A stretch of 64,000 nt of DNA, taken from positions 992,001-1,056,000 of the forward strand of contig NC_033559.1 of assembly GCF_001680005.1 (NCBI RefSeq), in the 5' to 3' direction. The first letter of the stretch is position 1, and each line of letters begins with the position of its first letter. Positions 35,250 to 44,300 of the stretch are shown piece by piece. The notes below the pieces were generated by a model. It worked only from the letters and a program-made list of their open reading frames with translations. It ran no database searches and was not told the DNA's origin. The position numbers were made by a program, and so were the translations under genes. The DNA is from Plasmodium coatneyi (taxonomy: Eukaryota > Apicomplexa > Aconoidasida > Haemosporida > Plasmodiidae).

Positions 35250-36818
35250 ATGATCCTCCTCAGCAGGAGAAAAAACATTAAGGAGTTCCTGAACTACTGC
35301 AAAAGAAAATGCCTCAACTCACTACTAACCAACAAAAATGATGACCCAATTAAAGACGTCCTTCCGTGGAGAAGGAACGGCTTCCTTTCGGATAGTGGAA
35401 AAGACTCAAACCGCTTAGTGGATCTATTAAAAGAGTATCCCATAAAATTAACGGGGAATTACATAAAAAATAAAATATCATCGGACATTCACAAAATAGC
35501 ATTTGACACATCCGGAATTGGCAACACAATATACTCAGAAAATATGTATAACGAAATTTTACTATGTATGAATGTGCTCAAGTACGAAGACGAGCAGGTA
35601 GAGAAAGAGTTAGCATCCTTACAAGATTATTTTAAAAACATAAAAAGTGGAATAGATCCATATATACTTTGTGAAAATAAAATAAAAAACATCGATGAAC
35701 ATATTTATAACATCATCAAAACGGACTACAACAATCTGGACGAATTTATAACATATATATACCACTATCAGGGGAAAAAATTTCGCGTCATTTTAAGCAT
35801 TCTGTTGAAGAGCATACTATATCACGTGGACAATGTGTCCTCAAAAAATAATTTTAAATTTCGAAACATCCAACGGAATTATTCCAAATCTGTGAAAAGT
35901 ACCAATTCGGCAAATAACATTATTGCGAAAAAAAAACTAGCCATTATAAATTATGCAAGTAATAATATATCTGAAAAAAAAATTGTGGAAAATCAGTGCA
36001 GAATTATTGCCGCGTCAGAAATTATTCACATGGGATCTCTCCTACATGATGATGTAATTGATGACTCAAATAACAGAAGGGGAGCTCTTGCATTACATAA
36101 AAAATATGGAAATAAAATATCCATCCTCTCTGGGGATTTCCTACTGGCGCGTGCTAGTTCTGTCTTTGCAAGCATTGGGTGCCCTCAAATATGCAAACGA
36201 TTTGCATACGTGGTGGAAAGCTTAATAAAAGGAGAATTACTACAAACCAATCTCAAATTCAATAACATTGAAGATGCGTTAAAAACTTATTTTATTAAGA
36301 CATATCATAAGACCGCTTCTCTTTTTTCCCATTTGTTTGCCTGCATGGCAATACTTTCTTTTAAAAATGAAAAGATCATTGATCTCTGCTTTAATTTGGG
36401 ACTCCACATAGGTATGGCATTTCAGTTATATGATGATTATTTAGATTACAAGCCTGATAAGAAGACCAACAAACCAATTCTGAACGATTTAAACAACAGC
36501 ATAAAAACAGCACCCTTTCTATTTAGCTATAACTACAACCCTGATACTGTACTCTCCTTAATAAATAAAAAGACTCTCTCAGATACCGACATTAGCAACA
36601 TCTTATTTTATATTCATAGCACAAATAGTCTCAAAAAAAACGAACTCTGTTCTTTGCTACACATCAAGAGAGCAGCAGACATTTTGATCTCCATAATTTC
36701 CTACTGCAGGACGGCCAAAAATGCCGAAAAGGCCAGTTCGCAAAGGAATGACATCAACCAAAGTAGGGAAGCCCTAATTAACTTAGTGCTAAACATATTA
36801 TCGCGCAGTGCCAAGTGA
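35250..36818 (+). CDS. OPPS: Trans-prenyl (octaprenyl/polyprenyl) diphosphate synthase, 522 aa
   Basis: Single exon from ATG 35250 to TGA. It condenses isopentenyl diphosphate units onto an allylic diphosphate to make long prenyl chains, for example the ubiquinone side chain. The family hallmarks are clear. The first aspartate-rich motif is in GSLLHDDVIDDSNNRRG (residues about 262-278). The conserved block SILSGDFLLARA follows. The KT of the third block is in YFIKTYHKTASLF, and the second aspartate-rich motif is in MAFQLYDDYLDYKPD (residues about 390-404). An early block also fits (YQGKKFRVILSIL, matching the GGKxxRP region). The N-terminal roughly 130 residues are extra, basic at the very start (MILLSRRKNIKEFLNYCKRK), and may target an organelle. 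The insertion between the GKxxRxxL block and the DDxxD block is Asn/Lys-rich, as often in Plasmodium. P. falciparum has an OPPS in the same gene order. Confidence 0.93.
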   Translation: MILLSRRKNIKEFLNYCKRKCLNSLLTNKNDDPIKDVLPWRRNGFLSDSGKDSNRLVDLLKEYPIKLTGNYIKNKISSDIHKIAFDTSGIGNTIYSENMYNEILLCMNVLKYEDEQVEKELASLQDYFKNIKSGIDPYILCENKIKNIDEHIYNIIKTDYNNLDEFITYIYHYQGKKFRVILSILLKSILYHVDNVSSKNNFKFRNIQRNYSKSVKSTNSANNIIAKKKLAIINYASNNISEKKIVENQCRIIAASEIIHMGSLLHDDVIDDSNNRRGALALHKKYGNKISILSGDFLLARASSVFASIGCPQICKRFAYVVESLIKGELLQTNLKFNNIEDALKTYFIKTYHKTASLFSHLFACMAILSFKNEKIIDLCFNLGLHIGMAFQLYDDYLDYKPDKKTNKPILNDLNNSIKTAPFLFSYNYNPDTVLSLINKKTLSDTDISNILFYIHSTNSLKKNELCSLLHIKRAADILISIISYCRTAKNAEKASSQRNDINQSREALINLVLNILSRSAK

Positions 36819-37539
36819 GGGGGAAGCCTCCCCCACCTGTCTCGAAGCGCACAGTACGGTCATGGCGTATGCGACCAAAAGAGCCGTCAAAGGAACTGCC
36901 CCAGTTTGCTACCAAAAAAAGCCAAATCAAATGCAACACTCGGAACAAATAGATTCACGTTGGTTCCATAGTTGGCACTCGATGGACCATTTTTGTTGGG
37001 GAAAGTCCAATTAAGACACTTTTTCTTCATAGCAGATATACGCCTAAGTTACGCGTGTCCCCATTCGAGGGCCTTCCGCTGTTCAAATTTTTTTTATATC
37101 ACTTTTTTTTCACCATCTTCGTCTTCTTCGCTTTGTTCATTTTTTGGTGCCCTTCTCCTTACCGATGGGTAATTTTTTTTGTTTTCTTTCTCTCAATTTA
37201 ATTCGAACGGGCGCAATCCATCCCGTGTGGGGTTTGCACCGTCTGTGGTTCACCCGTGTGGAGTTAACCCGCTTGGGGCAGACCCATCTAAATTTAACTA
37301 CCTTTGCTTCCAGTGCCCATATTCTGTTTGCCTGTTTTATTCGTTTTTGTGTTTCCTTATTTGTCCCCTTTTTCCTACTCAACTTGTAATACCCGGCTTA
37401 GGCGCGGTCACTTCTGCGCATTGCAACTATAAGCGGGAAGGAGAAAAAAAAAAAATAAATATAATAAAATAATAAATTAAACAAACCACATTGGTGTCCA
37501 TATATATGGTTAGGCAAAAATGCGCCCCTTTTTTTCCTC
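36819..37539. other. Intergenic between convergent genes
   Basis: 3' flanks of the polyprenyl synthase (+) and the RRM-like gene (-). Open frames on both strands at 37137-37470 overlap each other and look like chance. Nothing is recognised. Confidence 0.5.
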
Positions 37540-38454
37540 CTACCAGATGTTAAAATAGAGATTATTCCTCTTTGCGTCGAGCCAAAATGTTCTTTCCTCA
37601 TCTTTGTCAAAAATTTCTATGTCTATTTCGGTCTCTACGTCTCGCCCGCTTGAATACAAAAAGATCATGTTCTTTAGAATAACTTTGTACAGTCGCAAGA
37701 GGTGGGAAGCTTCTTCATTTGAGTGCACCAACGCATAGGCTTCGTTCTTCGTGCGGTCCACGCGCATGAGGCAGACGTCCACTGAAGGGGCATACATGGA
37801 AGGGAATTTACGCGAATGCCCCTACACATGCTTCGCACACAGGGATTCACGCTTTATGTCTGCCCATGCAAGCAGTTTCGAAATTTTGTAGCACGACCAA
37901 AAAAGGTTTACACGAAAGGTGTGACGCAAGAGCGGAAAAATAAAACCCTCATCTGATTGTCTAATACGCAAAGGAGCCACAAATGCAGGGGCACCAAGCA
38001 TTCAAATGCGAAATGAGAAGTGGGAATGCTCTTGAAGGAAGCTCTGCAAATGCTACAACAATTAAATAAGGAACTCATGGTTGAGCATCCTTAACGATAC
38101 TTACCCATGTGTCCAAGGAAATTTTGTATCTCCAATTCTCCTTCGAAGGGGGCAATGTTTTTTATTTTTACTAAGGAGCCTGTTGCTATGGTGAAAAAAA
38201 AAAGTCATGAAAATCTACGTCATATTGTGTAAAAAAAAAAAAAAAAAAAATTCACATGGCTTCCTCACACTTTAACCTGACGCTGAGCCAAAAAAAAAAA
38301 TTGTAACAACAAATAGAAGCGATGGGATAAGGAAAACAAAATTAATCACTACTCACTGCAACACACATAAAGGGACATCGGAAACGAATGCGAATCTCCC
38401 TCATTTTTAATACTTACGCTCAGTCGGAAATAAGCGAGACAACTTGTTCTCCAT
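37540..38454 (-). CDS. Small RRM-like protein, three exons, 117 aa
   Basis: Minus-strand exons are 38454-38418 (MENKLSRLFPTE), 38179-38105 and 37781-37540 (TAG). All introns are GT-AG with phases 1 and 1, and the total is exactly 118 codons. The product reads like one RNA-recognition-motif fold. A first strand (SLVKIKNIAPF) is followed by a helix (EGELEIQNFLGHM), a second strand (VDVCLMRVDRT), a third strand (NEAYALVHSNEEAS) and a helix/strand (LLRLYKVILKNMIFLY). A charged C-terminus ends NNLYFNIW. The aromatic RNP1/RNP2 residues are weak, so RNA binding is only inferred. By gene order it would match the conserved gene between OPPS and the DHHC protein on P. falciparum chromosome 2. It is divergent with the DHHC gene, with 520 bp between the starts. 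Confidence 0.65.
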
Positions 38455-38973
38455 CTTGAAAAAAGAGAAAGTCTTCACAGAGAAGTGTTTGCTCCACCCT
38501 CGATCCCTTTTGCATCTCCAGACTTAACAAAAAAAAAAAAAAAAAGTATCCCTTTTTAAGCCTCTTTCACACACGTATTTCAGCGCAGCGAAACATGTAA
38601 AGGCACGCGCGAAAAATTGGGTACGTAAATATTTGCTCTTGCTTGAGTTACATACAGATCGGCTTCGGAAAAAGCGAAAAGAAAAAATTATTTCACATAA
38701 AGGGGCAGTCAAGATTTAGCGGAAAACATAAATTTGTAAAACTTGGAGAATATGCACTAGCGCGATTTATCCCTCTCTCTTCTTTCGCTTCCTGTTTTTT
38801 TTTTTTTTTTTTTTTTTTTCCAGTTTTAAATAATCCATGCAACGGCTAGCGCCAAGGCACACGTTACACACATGCTCAGAGAGTACACATTTTCTCATGC
38901 CCCTACGCGGTATCCCCAAACGGCATGAACAACTATTTAGGTTCATGTCGTTGGAAAGGAAACATATAGAAAC
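38455..38973. other. Shared upstream region of two divergent genes
   Basis: 520 bp between the start codons of the RRM-like gene (-) and the DHHC gene (+), with poly-A (38527-38545) and poly-T (38797-38820) tracts. Likely holds both promoters. No specific sites are claimed. Confidence 0.5.
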
Positions 38974-41055
38974 ATGAATAAATCTATAAGAGGACTCGTG
39001 GAATGGATTTTTCACACCTTCTGTCGCCTTTTTCAAGTTAAAAAAAAATGACTCAGAAAAGAAGCATCCCCACTCTTTCGTAATTTCTAAGCTTAATTTA
39101 ATATTTCCCCTCTCCCCCCCTTACATATTTTTAAAACATACGAATTATAGGCCCTTTACCTTTTCTACCTCCTGAGTGGTTGTCTCATAATCCATATGGA
39201 GTGTACGTAAAAATTCATTACATTTTTGACGCACCGAATGACTATTCTGAAACCCTATTTGATCAATTCTCCTTTTCGCTTTTCCCCTAGCATACGCTAT
39301 CTTAGGGCAGTATTGTCGCGTGGGCTACGATAGGTTCAGTTCCTTTACTACTTATGTCTAGTCGACGTGCGCATCCTCGTTTGGCGTCTATTCCATATGA
39401 CTACACATCCGCAGCAATACGTGCACACTTCTATATCACCACCACCCCCTCTAACTGCAGAATTTTTTCCGTTCTACTTTTCGTAAGTGGTGCTTTATCT
39501 TTTCTTGCATGCTCCCTAAGTGACCCGGGTAATTTTCTCGATTCCGATAATTTGGATGATCCCCATATAGTCACTCTTTTACATACCCACACTTCAACCC
39601 CCTCTCATCTTAATGCACAAAAAAACTGCACCCCAAACTATCAGGCAAAATATCCCATACGTCGCTGGATAAACACCTCAAATTTTACCCCTACGACGAA
39701 GTCATTTTTCACCAAAACAACAAATGCAGCACTTGTCAGATGTTGAAGTAAGGTGAGGAGGGCGCCTACACATAAACGAAAAGAGATTGCGCTAAAGTGA
39801 ATTATTAGTGAGTTATTTGGGCATCCGTCCTTCAAAAAGCTTACACCTACACACCCTATGTAGAGAACAATAATGCGCGCTAGAAAGACACAAGCACCAA
39901 CTCAACGTAGAACATAAGAACTGCACAAACAGAATTATGCACATGAAAAATTTTGTTCCTTTTCTCAGACCTGCGCGAAGTAAACACTGTAAATATTGCT
40001 TGTCATGTATATCTCGCTACGACCACCACTGCTTTCTGTTAAACAATTGTATCGGCGGATATAACAGCATTTATTACCTTATTTTCATTTGCACAAATGC
40101 TACAATTGCCTTTCATTCCTTCTACATAAGTAAATCGACAAAAGGAGAGGGGGGCTACACCATTGGCATGCACCACTGTGCAAGTTGCTAGATGCTTTCC
40201 AAGCGTGTCTGTACTCGTTTCATTCATTCATTCATGCATTTTTTTTTTTTTTTTTTTTTTTTTCCTCTGTAGCTTTTCGCTGCCTATATAACATCATCAA
40301 ATATGAAAACCTTCTCGAAGGTACCGACAAGAGAAAGGAAAGGGGGCCACAAGTTGGATGACACCTTCTCATAGGATGGATGGATGCCACACGTTTAAAC
40401 ATGACATTTTGCTCACGCACACATCCGTACATGCTTATACACGCGCGAACGAGCCCCTTTTATATTTCCCCCTCGCAGCCACGTTTATACACAAGGGGAG
40501 CAACCAGGAGATGCCGAATTCCTGCGTAACGATCGTTCGGGTGGGCAAATAAACACACAAAAAGCGGGAAATGAATAAACAGTCAGACAGACAAATTGCG
40601 CCTCCCCTACATACCACATTTCTTCCCTCCCCTCCTTTTGCAGTACCTGTTTTCCAAATGCACCCCCACCTTCTCCGTGTTTGTGGTATCCCTGCTTAGC
40701 GCCTCCCTTTTAGCGCTCCTTTTTTCGCATGAAATTTATTTAAACTTCTGCGTGAACATCACCAACAATGAGAAGAAAAAGTACGTCAGTTTGAAGGGCG
40801 ATACTCCTGTGAATAGGCAGTTTTACAATAAAGGTAAGGACAAACTTTCGGCGAAACGACTACACTGGCGCGTTTGCATTATTGTTGGAAAATTCTCACA
40901 TATATGGTATACAAAATGGCATAGGGCCATGTGATCTTTTTACTTATATATTTGCTTTTTTTTTATTTTTTTTCCCTGCAGGGTTCATAAAAAACGTGCA
41001 GGACGTGTTGTTTTACAAAAAAAACGTGGAGGAGTTTTTTAAAAAAAATTCATAA
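38974..41055 (+). CDS. DHHC-type protein S-acyltransferase, ten exons
   Basis: It transfers palmitate to cysteines of membrane-associated proteins. My exons are 38974-39036, 39151-39202, 39291-39333, 39461-39528, 39645-39747, 39969-40129, 40273-40320, 40479-40540, 40644-40833 and 40982-41055 (TAA). All phases match, and only the first donor (gttaaa) is weak. The spliced protein gives TM1 (ALYLFYLLSGCLIIH), TM2 (IFSVLLFVSGALSFLAC), the family's SDPG after TM2 and CSTCQMLKPARSKHC. The catalytic core is SRYDHHCFLLNNCIGGYN, with the DHHC tetrad read as DHHC. TM3 and TM4 follow (YYLIFICTNATIAF; FVVSLLSASLLALLF). The 39354-39746 open frame is partly intron read-through. Length is about 290 aa. It should match the DHHC protein PFB0140w by gene order. 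Its 3' end converges with the ROPE gene. Confidence 0.88.
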
Positions 41056-41382
41056 GAGCGCAAGTGAGTACACTTGCCAGTTTTGCGTGTGCCAAGGTGA
41101 CGTCGCAACGTGAAGTGTTGCAACAAGATGTATCGCGTAGTAACCCCGCGCAGATAGCAGCGTTTACACAACTTTATATGGACGTATGTGTGTGCCCAAA
41201 TTGGCCTACAAAATTTACCCCTTGAGGTGCATATTCCCACGGCAACGTATTTAACAGCGCAAGCAAATAACACACGCGTGGGCATATAACCCCCTTTTAC
41301 AAAAAAAGACACCCAAACAATTGAAGAACAAAGAATTTGCCGACGGGGAGAGTGGGGAAGTTCCCCCCTCGTTTTGTCACAT
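41056..41382. other. Intergenic between convergent genes
   Basis: 327 bp between the stop of the DHHC gene (+) and the stop of the coiled-coil gene (-). Nothing is recognised. Confidence 0.6.
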
Positions 41383-44300
41383 TTAGCAGAAGGGACTCCT
41401 GTGCACAAACGTTATGTCCCCTCTACAGTCAACAAATTCGTTAAAAATATTTTTCATTTTTTTCATGTCCTCCAAGTGGGCACTAATTTTTGGCGCATTG
41501 CTCAACCTGTTCGTGTGTGTAAAATTATTGTGGCTGATTATTTTGGGACCATTTACCATTGCCTTTACGGCATGAGCAGCTTCTTCGTGACACCTGCCCC
41601 CCATGTTGTGACGACCCCAATTGGGCAAATTATTTCTCTTCACATTTTGCGCCTTCCTCAAATTAATTACGTCATTAATTAAAACATTTTCTTGACTCTC
41701 CAATTTTGTGTTATTATTATCATCATACATAATACAGTTTTTATTATTTCCATGTGAATCGTCATCATCCTCTTCTACGTTAAAACATTTTTCATTACTC
41801 ATATCTGAATATTTGTCCAGTTCTCTGTTTAAGGCAAAATTGCCTTTATTTGAAGAGTCGTTTAAATTTAGCTGCTTTATCATATTTTTTACTCTCTTTA
41901 GCTTCCTCACGCATTCTTGGTACTTATAAAGTAAAAGTTGATAATCCCTATTTAGCAATATTTTCGATTTTTTTTCGAAATTTAGATCTCTTCTTAACTG
42001 TGCTATAGTCTTTAATCTCATTTCGTCCTTTGAAAAGTTTAGTATGTCTGAGATTTTTCCTCCGCTTAGTGGCCCTCCTTTTCTTAATCCACCACCATAA
42101 TGCTCACTCAGCTCGGCTAGTTCATTTTTCTTTTCCTCCAAAATGAAGTACACCATGTCTCTCTCCATACTACTTGATGACTGCAAATAGTTCTGAAAAA
42201 GGAACCACGAATCATCGTACCTTTGGTTATGACCGTCCCCTTGGTTATCGTCGTGCCCTTCATTGTCCATTTTTCCCTGTACCTTTTTAACATAATTCCT
42301 TAGCTTATTCATAAAGCAAAAATATTTCAGAAGGAGAGCTTTAATCTCCTCAGGCATGTAGATAAGCTTCCACAGATTCTTGTTTATCTGTTCAAAGTTT
42401 TTAACAAATTTATCGTTTAAAAATAGGAGGCTTAACATTTCGCTTAGAATTAGACACACAACTGTTATTACGTCTTTCTGAACCAACTGCGCATCTTCCT
42501 TTTTTACCCCATTCATTGCGTGTAAATTTTCCACATTTTTGGTGTACAAGTAGGACCCAATTATTTTGCCTCCTGCCTCGGAGTTACATTCATCAATTAT
42601 TCTCATCACACGGTACTTGTCTTCCTCCAATGTGTTCACTTGTTCTGATGCCAGATTCTTCTTCTCATTCACATCCGGGGGAATCACTTTTCCCTCCTCC
42701 TCTGCGACACTCGCCTGTTCATTCGATACGCGATCCTTCCTAGATAACCATTTTCCCGATTTCACTTTTTCATTTTTCGCTTTCATTTTCTCATTCATTT
42801 TGGTTAGTGCAGCAATCTTTTCTTCATTTTCTTTATCCTTCACTTCGAGTTCCTTCAACTGGTTTAGCAGCTCTTTGATCCTTATGTCAGAGCTGTTTTT
42901 TTCGTTCAGTCCGTTGCTATACAGTAGGCTTAGTCTGTTTATTTCTTCCTTCAGGTGTGCTATTTCGTTTACGTACTCGCTCACTACCAATGTGGAGTCA
43001 ACCCTCTTGGGAACACCTGTGCTGTAATTCACCTCCTCCACTTGGTCCATTTCGCAATTACCATTTTGGATGCTTAATTTATTTTCTCCATCACGGGTGA
43101 GATCATCACCACTAGGAGGGCTGCTCTTCTTCCCCTCCAACTCCTTATAAGTCCTATTTAACGCATCGTAATCTTTGCTCAAAGCATCATGCTTCAATTT
43201 TAGCACTTCGAATTGGTTTTTCAAGTCTTTTATCTCGTTAACGTAATTTTCCTTTTCCTTTTCACTTGCATCAATTGAGTCCTTCAATTTTTGTATAACT
43301 CCTATATTTTCGTTCAGCTTCAACATATAGTTATTTTCTTTCGAGTATAATTCTTCGTTCATTTGATCTGCGCTGTTTTTCAGTTCGTCAGCTTCTTTCC
43401 TCCACGTCTCGGCGTCCGCTTTCCACTTTGCTGCGTCTTCTTTCCATATCTCCGCTTCTCCTTCCCACTTCTTGGCTGCCTCCCTCGATTGTGCTTCTTC
43501 CTTCTTGATCTTTTCCACCTCTTCGTTCAGCTTCGCAATCTCTTCATTTGCACCCCCCAGTTGGGCGCTCAGCGTGTCCAATTTCTCTCTTTGCTCTTCT
43601 GCCTCTTTGTTCACCTTCGCCAAGGTGCTGTTCCGCTCATCCAGTTCGTTCTTCACATTTTTCAAATGCATGACCTCGTTCGTCAGGGTGCATATTTTGT
43701 CATTCAAGTCCTCAATTATCTTCTCCATTTGTTCCAGTTCGTTTTTGTATTTGTCCACGTCCTGGTTATCTGTTTCAGGTACCTTATCATTCTTACCACT
43801 CTGATCATTATCTGGCTCGTTTCTCCTGAGCTCCGTTTGTATTTCCTTCTCAGTTTTAGAGACCTTTCTTTTTTTCCCTTTTATTTTGCGAAGGGGAAAG
43901 TGTAAAAAGGATTTTAAATTGCCCCCCCCTTCCACGTCCGACTCGGAGATTTGTTCCTTGTCGGAGTCACTTCTTGTGTCTCCTCTCTTCGATTCGCTTC
44001 TCTCCTTCTCATTGATCGTCTTTCTGGATTGCTCATCTGCACGCCGCTTATACTCGCTGAGCTCTTCCGACAATCTTGCAATTTCGTTCTGCTTCTCCAG
44101 CTGCTCCTGTTCATTCTGTTCATTTTTATTCTTAAGCGCGCTAAGCGTCAAATTCAAGCTGTTAATTTCATCCACGTAGGAATTAATTTTCTCCTCGGAA
44201 TTATTTATCTTATAAGAGGAAATGGTATCATTCAGGCTGTTTATCCTGCTGGTCAACTCGGCGATTGTGTTGTTCGACTCCTCTATCGTTTTTTCCTTCA

